From positions 12,018,930-12,082,929 of the forward strand of contig JAKZAP010000015.1 of assembly GCA_023053575.1 (NCBI GenBank): 64,000 nucleotides of DNA. The letters are read 5' to 3'. This DNA comes from Branchinecta lynchi. Lineage: Eukaryota > Arthropoda > Branchiopoda > Anostraca > Branchinectidae. A model generated the notes under the pieces. The model searched no databases and was not told the origin of the DNA. It saw nothing but the letters and a program-made list of their open reading frames with translations. The translations under genes were made by a program, and so were the position numbers. The stretch's first letter is position 1. The number at the start of each line of letters is the position of its first letter. Positions 1 to 11,158 of the stretch are shown here, piece by piece.

Positions 1-290
1 TTTTTTTTTTCAGGCACTAAGCAATCGTCATCAATCTCACCGCTGCCCACTGAAAAGCCGCGTTTGTGTTGAGATTAAAACTTCCCGCGACATAGTAGAA
101 TTTTCGTTGTGATGACGGCCGTAGATGTTCTAAACGTCATAACTGGAGCAGATAGTGGAAAATGAAAAAAAAAACTTTGCAGAATCCAAATAATTCAATG
201 TGTTCCGTTAAATGCCACAAAAATCAGTTGGCTTTTCAGTTATACTTTAAAGATTACTGCAAAAAAGTCAAATTTTATAATACTCTCCCG
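1..290 (+). repeat. Family F dispersed repeat, copy F1
   Basis: This stretch shares long collinear similarity with 14510-14740 and 58555-58820, and in reverse complement with 57950-58150 and 63330-63600. Shared landmarks are GTAGATGTTCTAAACGTCA, a short A-run followed by CTTTGCA, and GGCTTTTCAGTTATACTTTAAAG at its right edge. No coding capacity is evident. The first half of the open frame at 162-605 is this repeat, not protein-coding sequence. Confidence 0.7.
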
Positions 291-344
291 ATCGCCGAAT
301 TTCTACCCTTGGATTACAAACATTCTTCAGAAAATGGACAAATA

Positions 345-955
345 GAAAGGGTTCCGCATGTAAAATACTTAGGAATTCTTTTCCAAAGGAAAAGGAAAGT
401 CCTTTCATTTAAGGCCCATGTGGATTGGGTAGCTAAAATACTTGCGAGAAATATTGGAATTATGAGAAAACTAAAGTATATTTTTCCTATCCCCATTGTA
501 AGACTTCTTTATTTTTTAGTGATCCACCCTATTGTAGCAGTGTTTGGTTCGGAACTTTTCCATCAGTTGTACGACCTGTTCGCGTGCTTCAGAATCACGC
601 GGTAAGATTATTGAGTGGTCTTTGGGTACCGTAATTCTGTTCGTGATTCTTATTGTAGTCTCAAAATCCTACCTACTGCGGGATTAAGAGACTTTTATAC
701 TCTACTGTTTTTTTTTAATTTGATGAAGACCAAGCGCTTGCTTGTTTTGCAGGGATGGTGAATCTGGTCACCACTATACTGGATCTTCTAGTAATGTTGT
801 CAGCCCTCGTATTGTTACTTCCCGTTCTAAGTATCCTACTCAGTATCGAGGAATTCAAGCTTGGAACGCCATTGGCTCCAGATCTAAAGACAAAGATTGA
901 GATCGCTGAGAAAATACAATTGAAAGAATGTTTGTTCAATAAATATGATTTTTAG
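345..955 (+). pseudogene. Degraded non-LTR retrotransposon reverse transcriptase, C-terminal part
   Basis: Conceptual translation gives VKYLGILFQ, then SFKAHVDWVAKILARNIGIM and RKLKYIFP, followed in another frame by LQNHAVRLL and, near 828-905, YRGIQAWNAIGSRSKDK. These are typical of the region after the reverse transcriptase catalytic core of Jockey/RTE/CR1-like LINEs, where the thumb leads into the 3' end of the ORF. The order is right but at least two frame changes and several stops interrupt it, so it is a dead fragment. It lies in an intron of the minus-strand kinase gene. Confidence 0.7.
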
Positions 956-2290
956 TTTTAGTTTACCCGGTTGTTTCCTTTTTTTGGTTGCTGGTTTATG
1001 TTCTCTATGCCGATTTTGGTTAGTTCATGTTCGACTTGGATGTTATTTAGTGTTTGTAGTTCAGATACGGCCATCCCCAAGGACAGGCCAGTGGTCTCAG
1101 GGGGGGGGGGCACTCATGTAGTTTGTATTATTATCCGTTCATTAAACTCTCTCTCTCAAAATGGATAAGGAGCAAGTTGATAAATATAAGGTAGTTAATT
1201 CTAAGCCTAAAACCCCAGCGTTGGTTCTTGCGATGTTCCCCAAGCACTGTTAGGGCCGTCTGTCATTTTTTTTTCAAACAAGCGTATGAAATAAAGAAGG
1301 ATTGGAGCTCTTTGTTGTCGAATAAAGAGCGAGTTGATTATGGTTGAAACTATACGATGAGAAGTATCGCAGTGTTGTTGTGCGGCTTTCGGATCTGCCG
1401 GTTCTCCGTGCAAGCTTCGTGAACTGGTGAACGGGAAACTTAGCTTACATTTTTAATGATGTTTTGTAAACGATATTATTACTATTATTGCTTGTCTGAT
1501 TTTGCTTTATTTAAAATAAATATTACATCTTTGAAAGAAAATGCTCCTATCTTCAGTAGTACCTTCAAAAGGTAAGGCTCAATTCCAGGCTTCCGGTCCA
1601 TCGAAACGAATCGGGTTACAGGAAGGTGCAGCCTATGCATCTGGAAGTAAGAGGTGTGCCTCCCCCCCCCCCCCACAAGATTACGGTTTGAGTACAGTGT
1701 CGTACAGCTAGGTTACACAATTTAGAGACAAAATAAATATGCAAGTTGTCATGGCAGAAGAAAAGAAGGCAAGTGATAGGATCAGTTGTGTTTGGATACA
1801 AAAGGAACCTCTAGGAATAGCAGAAAAGAAGTTTGATCATTTGATCATGTTTTATTTGGGCCCGAAGAGTTTTATTTCGAAAAATGTTTATGACCGCACG
1901 CCACTTGGTGTACATCATTTCTGGGAGTAAGCAACCCCTCGTGTCATCCGTTTTGTAGTACAAAAATCTCTTCATGAGATACAGCAGCTTGAAAGTTTAA
2001 AGTGGTTCACAACTTCAGTAGTAATAAGGTACACACTGAAACAAAAAATAGGCCGATCCCAATTGTGAGACATGGACTTATAAGCAAGGCCGTATCCAGG
2101 GGGGGGGGGGGGGTAAGGGGTCTGAACCCCCCGGAAAACCAAAAAAAAAAAAATTCTATATATTTTAACCTCTTAAAGAAACTTTCCTGTAGTTGCACTT
2201 GCACATCACCGAATTCGGAGATTTTTGTTCCGAAATCGAAGAGTTCATATCCGATGGAGGATCAAAACACTAGAATACAAAATACTGCAG
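956..2290. other. No gene seen; intronic repeat debris
   Basis: Only short chance frames are present. Homopolymer runs occur at about 1099-1108 (G) and 1662-1674 (C). A fragment with GGCCGTATCCAGG plus a long G-run at 2087-2135 matches the terminus of the hAT-like MITE family described at 19262-19444. Confidence 0.6.
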
Positions 2291-2295
2291 ATTAA

Positions 2296-2571
2296 GGTTG
2301 CGTTCCGGAACTTATCTATCGTTATCAAATTGTTAACAGTTGTTAACATTTTGCGTTCCACGTTTCTGATTTCAAATTTAAGCTCCGCCCACCTACAATT
2401 TCGGTTCCAGAGCTTAACAACTATTTTGTAACGATGGTCGGTGAGCATCGTTACAAAACAGTTAACAATTGTAGAACTGGGAAAAGTTAACGATCTTTAA
2501 AGCTGCAGTTAGCTCCGCCCCAAAGTAAAGTTAACGATTGTTCACAATTGTTAAGTTTGCGGAACGCAACC
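2296..2571. mobile_element. Harbinger-like MITE, 276 bp, TAA target duplication
   Basis: The left end GGTTGCGTTCCGGAACTTA and the right end TTAAGTTTGCGGAACGCAACC are inverted copies. Both are flanked by TAA (2293-2295 and 2572-2574). The interior has further inverted segments around GTTAACAATTG and the pair AGCTCCGCCC. There is no ORF. A 3 bp TAA/TTA duplication is typical of PIF/Harbinger elements; the superfamily call is inferred from that alone. Confidence 0.75.
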
Positions 2572-2574
2572 TAA

Positions 2575-3490
2575 GTTATCTGAAAGCGGTTAGTTTATTT
2601 TTATTATAGTGAACCTGTATTGCAGGTAACTGCAGGAAGGGCCGAAATACCACTGCCAGAGCATCGTAGCAGCTATCGTCAGCTGCTGACGTCAAGGATC
2701 GACGTTTCCAGCACTGAAGGATCTCGATTCAACGGCCTTTTGAAAGTGGTACTTACACGAGATTTCAAAGATTACGAGTCCTCGAGTTTAAACCTCACAA
2801 AATCCAAACGAAATCGGTTTAACTTAAGAGCAACTTAAGCGGATTAGCATGCTTCTTTGGGAAGAAAGAAGTTCAAAGGGGCCAACCCCGTAGGGTTATT
2901 TATGTAAAGTAGTTAATAAATGGTTAATAAGTTATGATCATTATTAGGTTAATAATAAGCCTTATTCCATTCATAAAGTGGGATTCTTATTATCAGAGCC
3001 TTTTTGTTTGTTTATTTAATGAAAACTATGATTAGATATTACGTAGATGAAACGTAATACAAGGTACTTGTACTGTTACAAATTAATCAGAACTCCATTT
3101 TTGAATCCAATAAGTCTATGACTCCAATATCAAAACCTCCTAGACAAACGAGGACCCGGGGGCCCTGTGTCGAAAACCAAATCCCTAAGACACTCAAAAG
3201 TAATCAGGATCACCAGTAAATCGAGCATCTCAATTACAAATCCGTGTTTCTTGAAAGCGCAATTCAGGTAAACTGAATGAAATAAATTCTCAAACCCCTC
3301 AGCTTCCTCTGTCAACAATCCACAGAATCCTGCCAAAAGCGGAAATTAGTAGAGGTATGAGTTGTTTCTGAAGTCGACTAGATATTCGGTACAGGGTGAA
3401 GAGACCTTCTGAATTAATTTTTAACAATAATTTCGGGACCAAAGATTTAATATTCATGGGGGAGACGCCATTGAGATGGGAACACATACA
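2575..3490. other. No gene seen
   Basis: Intronic DNA. There is an ORF-like stretch at 2620-2838, but its codon use is nondescript and it has no recognisable domain. No repeat boundary could be fixed. Confidence 0.5.
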
Positions 3491-3498
3491 GTTTACAA

Positions 3499-3855
3499 CA
3501 GAGCAAAATAACACTAAGGAGTAGCGCGAAGACTTGACAAAATTGACACACTGGAATAGCAGCAATACTAGCACAACTAGTGATAGAGAACGTCCCTACT
3601 TAAACTCATTCAGTCGTTCCTCAACGCTGGCTTCGATAACTTAATATTCTGAACAACGCAAAAAAAATGATAAAGCCTCCATTGTTTCCTTGGTGTGAGC
3701 AGACCGCACCTTTGCTTTCCTAGAAATTTCTAAACCCGCTTGTTTGTCTCACTTTAAATGCCTTACTCGAACTGGGCGGCGATACGAACATGGCCCGTTT
3801 GCAAAGCATGTATAGTATAGGTCTTGGCGTTACTCCCTATTGTTATTTTGCTCTG
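3499..3855. mobile_element. hAT-type MITE D1, 357 bp, complete
   Basis: The ends are CAGAGCAAAATAACA on the left and TGTTATTTTGCTCTG on the right, a clean terminal inverted repeat. Flanks are an exact 8 bp duplication, GTTTACAA, at 3491-3498 and 3856-3863. An 8 bp TSD and a CAGNG start are hallmarks of hAT elements. It has no coding capacity, so it is non-autonomous. A second copy (D2) lies at 61477-62374 in the opposite orientation. Confidence 0.85.
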
Positions 3856-4199
3856 GTTTACAATAATTATTACTAGTATCAAGGGCTATTTAAATGTAGA
3901 CATGGAAGTGCAGGAATCTGATGTGAGAGACTAAGACATACAGCGGAGGTATACTTATTTTAAAGTCGCCTAACAGTCAGCGATCGCCGTAGGAAGAACT
4001 AAACCCATCCCTGGCAACTTTTACTGCAAATCTTGCCAAAAACGTTCAACTCGTATCCTGTTCACTCATGGTTTACTCTTTTTTTTTAAGATGTTGCTAT
4101 CTGTATGTTAACTGCCGCATCTGGTGCTCCTTTCACAATTTGAACCTTTGTGTGCATTCAACATAAAAGACGGCGGTAAAAATTAAGCCACCTCTGATA

Positions 4200-5205
4200 G
4201 AACAATAATAAAGGTTTCGCTGGTATCCCAAAAGTTCAAATTTGATCCAGACAATTGAGTCTTGTCTTTGCCAGATCTAGTCATCTCCAGATTCCTTGAA
4301 CAATTTTAATATTAAAATTTAGAAACAAATTAAGGCCAAATAGCAAATCCTATGAGAAAACCAGGTTCAGATATGAATTCAGTATGTGTGTTTACCCCTT
4401 TCAGTCATATCTATTTTGACGAAGCAGATCGAAACTTCCTGCCTTACTTCTGCCAATTTTTCCGTTTCGGCGGAGTTCGGGAACTACTTGTCCGGCGAAA
4501 AAAAAAAGCTCAAACACGAATTCAGTATGTCTCCTTACCCCTACATCCAACCTCTAATCCACTTCAGATTAAACTTTTACTTTGAACAAATTTGCCGGTT
4601 TCAGCCGGATTCCGAGTGATCTATGCATCCGGTGAGAAAATGATTGTCATACGCGAATTCGGCATGTCTGCCTACCCGCAAATCGATCATCTTATCAAAT
4701 TTAAATTAAACTTTTACTGTAAACAAATTTACCAGTTTTGGCCGGATTCTGGCCGAACTAATTGTCTGCCGAGAAAATAATTTTCATATTCGGACTCAGC
4801 ACGTTTCCTTGCCCCTTAATCGAACCTCCAATCGACTTCATATTAAACTTTTAATTTTCACAAATTTTCCGGTTTTCGCCGGATACCGGGTGAACTATTT
4901 GTCCGGTGAGAAAATCAATTTCATATTCGGATTCGGCATGCCTTTTTACTCTTAATTCGACTATTTCATTAGCTTTTAAAAATATTTGTTGTTCCCCTTA
5001 ATTTCAAACCCGTCCCCCACCCTCAAATATAGAGCTACATAGTCCATCTTCGAACTTGACCTGTACTTTGACCTAAAGAGTCCTCACACCAAGTTTGATC
5101 GAAATATCTCAACCCTTCGAGAGTTATCGTGCTAACAGACGGACGGACGGACAACTTTTGCGATGTCAAAGGTATCCCTCCACTTACGTTTTGGGATCCC
5201 CAATC
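4200..5205 (+). repeat. Family A element, copy A1
   Basis: Its start resembles the family 5' end (AAAGGTTTCG then GGTATCCCAAAA) and its end is the family 3' end, CCACTTACGTTTTGGGATCCC. Between them are about four tandem units of roughly 130-140 bp, each with a core like CCGGATTCCGGGTGAACTA followed by TTTGTCCGGTGAGAAAAT (near 4458, 4590, 4728, 4864). Before the 3' end comes CCAAGTTTGATCGAAATATC, GAGAGTTATCGTG and GACGGACGGACGGACA. No meaningful ORF is present. Confidence 0.75.
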
Positions 5206-5428
5206 CCCAAAACAATAAAACTGAAATACCTGGACAACCCCGCAATAGTTAACTATTAGCTCAAATCGAGTTTGTTATTTTGTCTTGCCATTTGACTGTT
5301 TCTAAACAAGTAACAAAACCAGGGTCGTGAAACAGGTGGAGAAGTGTTCAAATAAGCATACCTCTGCTGTACAACAAAATGCATTCAGCAAGAGTTGCAA
5401 CTACTTGGGAAAACTAAAAACTACGTAC

Positions 5429-5632
5429 CTTAGTACATGCTTTGCACCGTCCGGTGTCTGACCTTCGGTGGACCCAGTGATGCGGCGTCGTTGTGTTCTC
5501 GCGGTACTGTCGAACGTCAACGTCCCGAAATGTCGGCTTACAACCGAAGTTGGTTTTGTCCATCAAATGTGGAATGCAGGATATGTGACAGATGATACGA
5601 CAGGCGGAACATTTCATTCTTGGGCCAGATTT
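5429..5632 (-). CDS. rdgA: Type IV diacylglycerol kinase, exon 3 (end of first C1 domain, start of second)
   Basis: A 204 bp exon of 68 codons, phase 0 at both ends, is bounded by a TTTCAG acceptor (upstream side at 5633) and a GTACGT donor (5428-5423). The protein carries the Cys/His pattern of a C1 zinc finger: KCSACRIICHISC, then NFGCKP, then HHWVHRRSDTGRCKAC, which opens the second C1. This layout matches DGK zeta/iota and fly RdgA, which phosphorylate diacylglycerol to phosphatidic acid; C1 domains are the lipid-binding part. Joined to exon 2 it gives DAECTKSGPRMKC, the expected run of the first C1. The catalytic, ankyrin and PDZ-binding parts are not in the window and must lie below position 1. 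Confidence 0.85.
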
Positions 5633-5784
5633 CTGAAATGAAATTGTGAAGTTGTATTTTTGATTTGCAGCTTAAAGCACATCTCGCACTATTTACTGCA
5701 TATGTTCCAATATTCAAAACTATTTGAGTATTGTGAAACTTGGCTCTCCTTTTGCCAAATTATACACGGCTTTGGCTATTTTAA

Positions 5785-5925
5785 GCATTTTCCCAGGCCC
5801 ATTGACTTCTACCAAAAACCTCGGCAAAATTCGTAGATTCGGTCTTAAGAATCAATACACAATGCTCGAACCCTAATCGGGAGCATAATGCGCGTGGAAA
5901 ATAGTGAGTCGTTGCAAGTGTAAAT
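5785..5925 (-). repeat. Family H dispersed repeat, copy H1
   Basis: The reverse complement is similar to 45850-46060 and 47210-47410. Shared landmarks are ATGCTCCCGA-like, TGGGCCTGG-like and the GCTTAAAA tract. Confidence 0.5.
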
Positions 5926-6736
5926 ACTACTGAGATACTGGTAGCGGCCTTAGAATGTAACATATTGGGTCTCCGAGCTTAAGAATTAATGAATGCAGTT
6001 ATGGAAGTAGGTTGAATTGGGATTATAGTCACGAGGGGTACTTTAAGAGTCCGTATCAAATACCATGCCGCCTATCGTGGGGGATGGAGGGATGATCGAA
6101 ACCCTCGTGAACCTTGTCAGGTTCACGAGGGTTTCAGCGTTGGCTCCTCCCAGGGGAGGAGTCAATAAGCTTTTGATTCAAAATAAATAAGAGGAAGTTC
6201 GATGAATACTCCTTGGACTAACTGTTCCAGCCCAAAAAGAATCGCCGTATACCTAGCGAAGAACCAGAAACGTCAACATTACAAACGTCACTGACTGATT
6301 TAAATAGGATTTGAGTCGGTTCTGAGGATTTGTTTGAGCGATATTTCTTGTTCTCCAATTACCGGCGTGTTTCGGACTTGGACATTTAGAGTACAAAGTG
6401 TCAGTGAGGATTTACGAGACTGTTGGGGAAGATATTTTGGTACGGGACAATTTAGAAAGGACGTCGTTGGCGGATCTGGAGATACCGGTTCTAATTGCGG
6501 CCATAATGCGGACACAGAGGAGACGGTGTTAGAGGGGATTTTCCGGGAGTGGTCCCTCGCCTCACTTTGAGGCGAGGCGGCATAATATACTAGTCTCGTC
6601 CAATCGCCAGCTTCTGCTTAACATAAATTACCCTCTCTTTTACCCGACTCTGATCGTCTGACCACGGCACGACGAAAGTTCCTGTCAGGATTTAAGCAGC
6701 ATTATCCCTCACGCTCTTAAAAATTGCACCTCACAG
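5926..6736. other. No gene seen; contains strong hairpins
   Basis: Intronic. Besides the hairpin at 6098-6135 there is a short inverted repeat around 6150-6165 (CTCCTCCC/GGGAGGAG) and another at about 6550-6572 (CCTCGCCTCA/TGAGGCGAGG). The frames at 6300-6570 overlap on both strands and show no domain. Confidence 0.5.
6098..6135. other. Perfect 17 bp hairpin
   Basis: GAAACCCTCGTGAACCT at 6098-6114 is followed by a 4 nt loop and its exact reverse complement at 6119-6135. No T-run follows, and in an animal intron it is probably the core of a small inverted-repeat element. Confidence 0.8.
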
Positions 6737-6897
6737 AGTGCGAACACACGGTCAGGATCGGGAGCTCCCGGGCTGGAATTCCTGCCCGGATTTGCAGCAC
6801 CATCATCACTTCCATATGGAAAAGTTGAATATTTTTGAAACTTGATGATGAAAGTGTAGGAAATCCGGCCGGGAAATCCTGATCGTGTGTTCGCACT
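6737..6897. mobile_element. Small inverted-repeat element (MITE), 161 bp
   Basis: The left end AGTGCGAACACACGGTCAGG and the right end CCTGATCGTGTGTTCGCACT form an inverted repeat with one mismatch. It continues inward imperfectly (GCCCGGATTT against AAATCCGGCC). No clear target duplication could be assigned, so the superfamily is open. Confidence 0.65.
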
Positions 6898-7102
6898 ATC
6901 AGCTGAACTATCCCGGCAGCAACTGACGAGAATGGAGAAAACCCGAAGGGCCAAACTTGATCGCATCTACACAATTTTGGGCAAACACACGAACAAGATT
7001 TCCCGGCCATTTTGTCTTCACTTTCATCACTAGATGAAAGTGCCTCAACGTTTCTGCATTGAAGGGATGATGTCAAAGAAAATCCTGGCATGACTACTCT
7101 AT

Positions 7103-7398
7103 GAGCGTGTTCCACCCTTCTAACAATAGTTACTATTAGTTACTATTCCCGTTCCATCCTCACGAAAAGTTACTACGCTAACCGTTCCAACCTTGTCGGA
7201 ATAGTAACTAATAGTTACTATTTGCTTACCATGCTCGGGAGCGTAGTAACTACGCATCTCTGTAACGTGATTGGTCGGATTCGCCCCTGGCGTGAGATCC
7301 TGCTGGAAAATAGAAAAATCGTTCCAGCCTTGACGGCAAAAAGCCAGAATTCGTGAAGTTATGCGTAGTAACTAGGGTAAGTAGGATGGAACACGCTC
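7103..7398. mobile_element. Harbinger-like MITE, 296 bp, TAT target duplication
   Basis: The ends are GAGCGTGTTCCACCCTT and its inverted counterpart GGATGGAACACGCTC. Inside are repeated ACTATTAGTTACTA-type segments. It interrupts the string ACTCTATATGAC, which is intact in the related repeats at about 9687 and 63678. Comparing occupied and empty sites gives a 3 bp duplication, TAT. Confidence 0.75.
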
Positions 7399-7625
7399 TA
7401 TATGACTAAGTCAAAAATACGCCAGTGCTCCTCAGGAAGAACGAGAAAACGTCTCACTAACGACTCAAACTCAACAACTCAAATCCTGTGTCAACCAATC
7501 ATGGCGATCGTTGGGACAGCTGTGGTGCCGCTTCTGGCTCTTCCGCTGGGTACACAGCGATTTGCATCGGCAAGGAGAGTTCGTGACCGCGTCGTGACCA
7601 ATACCAGCCAAGATTTAGGCATGAA
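7399..7625 (+). repeat. Family E dispersed repeat, copy E1
   Basis: About 220 bp is similar to 9677-9905 and 63672-63890. Shared landmarks are TATATGAC, ACGCCAGTG, CTCAGGAAGAA, CAACTCAAATCCTGTGTCAA and GCATCGGCAAGGAGAG. The short open frame across it is not conserved as protein between copies. Confidence 0.7.
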
Positions 7626-7859
7626 ATATTCTTCTCCTACTAAAGAACCGATTTTTTTTATTTTTTTATTTATTTTTCTTTTTTAGGTTGAATTTTGTAA
7701 TAGAAATAGTTTGAATGATGAGAATAATAAAAGTGGAAAGATAATCACGTTAAAATTGTATAATATGATTGAAATGTATAGATAGTGGAAAGAGTAAATA
7801 TCGTTATTGAATTTAGTTTTGTTAATTTAATTTTATAAATAAAGATAGGATGGATGGAA

Positions 7860-8345
7860 AGATAGGATGCAAACCGAAAAACTTGAAAATGTCCAGAAAC
7901 GGGCATGTAAAATTATGCTTGGGGCTAATTACATGTCCTATGATGACAGCCTGCTAAAACTGAGGCTGCAAAGGCTGGCTGAAAGGCGTCACGACCTCAC
8001 CATGCGCTTCGGGAAACAATGCCTGCAGTCCGAGGCTCACCGTAAAATCCTGCCTGATTTTCAAGAGGCACGCAGCAGTGGGCCGAGGACTCGTCGAGGA
8101 ATCCTCACTTCAAGATGCCAACTCCTCTGTCCCCCGCCTCGAAAATCTTCAAAGAGATACCTATCGTCCTTCGTCCCTTACTTCGTGGGCCACTTCAATG
8201 ACGAATCGATGGGAAAAACGTTAGACGTCTGAAATGTTAATTAATTGTATATAGTATAAATCGTTTTATTTTTGTAACGTATGACGTCCGCCGCTAGCCA
8301 CGTGCTATTATGGAAATAAAGAGTTTATTTATTTATTTATTTATG
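7860..8345 (+). pseudogene. LINE 3' end: reverse transcriptase C-terminus with (TTTA)n tail
   Basis: The frame from 7867 reads QTEKLENVQKRACKIMLGAN, YMSYDDSLLKLRLQRLAERR and DLTMRFGKQCL. LENVQKRA, the Y.SY.D.L motif and L..RR are characteristic of the C-terminal end of Jockey/CR1-type LINE ORF2. The frame stops at 8232, a non-coding tail follows, and GAGTTTATTTATTTATTTATTTATG closes it, a microsatellite-like 3' end normal for this class. The element is strongly 5'-truncated. It sits in kinase intron 2 in the opposite orientation to the gene. Confidence 0.8.
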
Positions 8346-9676
8346 TGTAAAGATTAGAAAGAGTTGAAGGAAAAAAAAATAATTAAGAAATAACACGTAT
8401 AGATAGAGGAAAGTGTAGGGGACGATAAATAGATAGGCCGGTCATGTGTGTTGAGTTAAGACCGTTGGCGTCACCGAGGGCAGTGGAAGCGTAGTCATCT
8501 GGCCAATTCATATTGGACTGGAAGAACAGAAAAGATACTACGAGGTTTTTAAAACTAAAAAAACAAAACAAAAAACACAACCGATTTCGGGAACAGAAAT
8601 ACCACTAATTGCACTTCCTGGTTGTCGGCAGAGAATCGGAGATTGGGTTAATATTTACCTTTAACTTTACCTTGGGGACAAAAAGATAAAAAAGGCTATA
8701 GCATTCCTTCCGGACGAAGAAAAACATTAACTATCTAAGAGACATGGATTAATTCCTTTGGGTTAATATCTCCTCTCCCTATATTCCCGAACTAATTACA
8801 ACGGTCGGGCTGAGTCTCCGCACTATCTGAAGGATTAGGTTTTGTCACGGTACACTTTGGCCTGATTACTTATTACCTATGGCTTACATGACTGGAAAGC
8901 AGACAGGGACTAGTGCTAGATAAGAGGTCAGTGTTTCCACTGGGCGCAGAATTTTGCATTTGCAACAGGTTTTCTGCATCTTCAACAAAGCGAGCCAGTA
9001 TTAAGAGAATGGTAAGTAAATTGAGCAAAAGCATACGCTTATGAAGCTGAAAAGCGAGATTCCTCGGTAACAATTGGTAAACAAAATAAAATAGACCGAG
9101 CTTCATAGCCGAAAGTAAAAATACAGGTTTATGCAGCCATATGTCGTTAGTACCGCCAGAGATAAGTGGCAACACTGAGAGATGCCCCCTAGTTTCATTG
9201 GGGCATCCCTTAGCACTTATCGAGCTCAGGCTTAGGTCTTTAATAGGAAGACTCGAAAGCTTTGATTTGTGATATTCGGTCGTAAGTTCATATAAATCAA
9301 TGAGAAAATATTTGGCGTAACTATGATAATTTTTTTTTAATTTCTTCAGTTTATCTATATGTTATATTTAAAGATAGAAATATTATATTTAAATATATAT
9401 ATATATATCCGTTCTTCCTTCTGTTTGTAACATGGCAAGCCTCTTCGCCCAATCTTCCTACTTCCATTTCTTCCATGCGTCTCAGCAATCGACTGGACCT
9501 CGACCGGGTTGCTCTCGGGTCAGAATAGTAATATATTCCGACCCGAAACCAACTAGGTCAAGGTGTTTAAGTACATGGAAGACCGTGAAAACCCCTTCCT
9601 TCCACTCCTTCCCACTATTCATCACCGTTCTTCCGGTTTCCATTCCCATCCTACTCTACATTTTCCTTATACCAAC
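8346..9676. other. No gene seen
   Basis: Intronic and AT-rich, including a (TA)n-like stretch near 9392-9408. Frames at 8873-9175 and 9432-9695 have no recognisable domain. Confidence 0.5.
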
Positions 9677-9905
9677 CAGACAATACTCTATATGACCAAG
9701 TCCAAAACACGCCAGCGATTCTCAGGAAGAAGGAGTAAGCGTGTCCGTACGACTCACATTAAACGACTCAAATCCTGTGTCCATCAATCACCGCGATGTT
9801 TGGGACCAGCGACACAACTTCTGCCTTTCTTCCGCTTGATACCCGGAGAAGCCGGAGATTCTACATCGGCAAGGAGAGATAGTCATCAAGAGTATCGAAG
9901 CTTGG
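9677..9905 (+). repeat. Family E dispersed repeat, copy E2
   Basis: Similar throughout to 7399-7625 and 63672-63890. It keeps the uninterrupted ACTCTATATGAC that is split by the MITE at 7103-7398, so it acts as the empty-site reference. Confidence 0.7.
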
Positions 9906-10924
9906 GATTTTTGAAAGAAAAAAAAACCTCTAATAAAGTCAGTGGTGCGAGCAAACTTTGAGGCAAACTTTGTTTATTTCATTCAACACTGTCCGACTAA
10001 AGGCCATTCCCATACAAATTTTAAAAATAAAGCTATTAACAATATGATGATAAAACCCACATTTCAACCAAATAGGAAGTGATAGACTCATGTGAGGTCC
10101 AGAGAGAATAGCCAAACGAGGGTTATGCAAATATCTTTAACAGTTAATTGTTTTTGTTTGTATTTTTATTTTAGGAAAGTCAATATGAATTTCTTTTTCC
10201 GGATTAAAGAGTATGTATATGTGTGTAATATTCTAAGCAAAGATTCTTAAGCAAAAGACAAGAAAGGATGGGACAGGGTTAGCCACACCAATTTTCGGCA
10301 AAGTTTAACTGAAAAGCAAGCTAAATTTTGTATTTTGTTTCTAAACGGTACACTTAATTATGAATTTCAATTTTTCAGCGCTCTTCGCGAGGTTAGGACG
10401 GCGTCCGACAAGACTAATTCACATTGAGACAGTGTTGAATTTCATCAAGGACGTGACTTTTCCTTCTATAAAATCGCGAACGACAGCTGAAATATACAGA
10501 CACTGGTGCAAAATAAGTTCAGAAGAGTTCCAGAACTATAGTAGTAGTCTCGCAAGTTTGTTTATTGACAGCTGGCACTTTGGTGCTGTGGTTGATGACA
10601 AATATTTCAAATGACATAGACTTACCACAAGTTAGAAAAAAAAACATTTTTCAGAGCATTTTAGTTACGCATATTTATCGGGCTTTCGCCCCCCCCCCCC
10701 CCTCCTAATGTTGTCGGACACTCGGTAAAAGGCGGTGGAATCGGATATCTAAGAGCCAAATCTTTCAGACAATGCACAATTTTCTACTCGGTTAAATAAA
10801 ACAAGTCGATAAAAAAGACAAGCCAATCGGTAAAACACCTTGGCCCGTCTCTCCCCCCAAAATATTTTTGCTAGTAACACTCCGACTTTGAGTCCTTTAA
10901 TTGTACATAGGTAAATGTAAAACA
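9906..10924. other. No gene seen; poly-C run at about 10689
   Basis: An 84-codon frame at 10360-10614 is intact but unrecognised. The C-run followed by ATGTTGTCGGACACTCGGTA resembles the ends of the G-rich element at 60236-60545 (ATGTTGTCGACCAGTAGGTA), so a diverged copy probably lies around 10675-10870. Confidence 0.45.
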
Positions 10925-11122
10925 TTCATGGTGCAAAATACTCCTTGAGCCGAAGCTGATTGGGAAACAGACATTCAGACAATGCATAAAAACGGATACG
11001 TCAGCTACGATGCTTTGGCAGCGACATTTCCATGACCAAGAAGAGATGAAATATCGCTGCCAAATGATCATGGCTGACGGATCCGTTTTATGCATTTTCT
11101 GCATGTCATTAGTTCAAAGTAA
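10925..11122. mobile_element. Foldback family C, copy C1 (short, diverged)
   Basis: Two inverted arms meet near 11035. The left has CTTGAGCCGAAGCTGA and AAACGGATACGTCAGCTACG; the right has GCTGACGGATCCGTTTTATG. It is the family C layout with a short centre. Confidence 0.7.
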
Positions 11123-11158
11123 TTAATTTCCTCCAGATTTACTATAAGAAAAATAAAA

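Noticed and set aside
162..605. 147-codon frame taken as one protein
   Set aside because: Its first half is family F repeat; only the second half is LINE reverse transcriptase.
10360..10614. 84-codon frame with protein-like composition
   Set aside because: No domain, no splice context on that strand and no second copy to compare.
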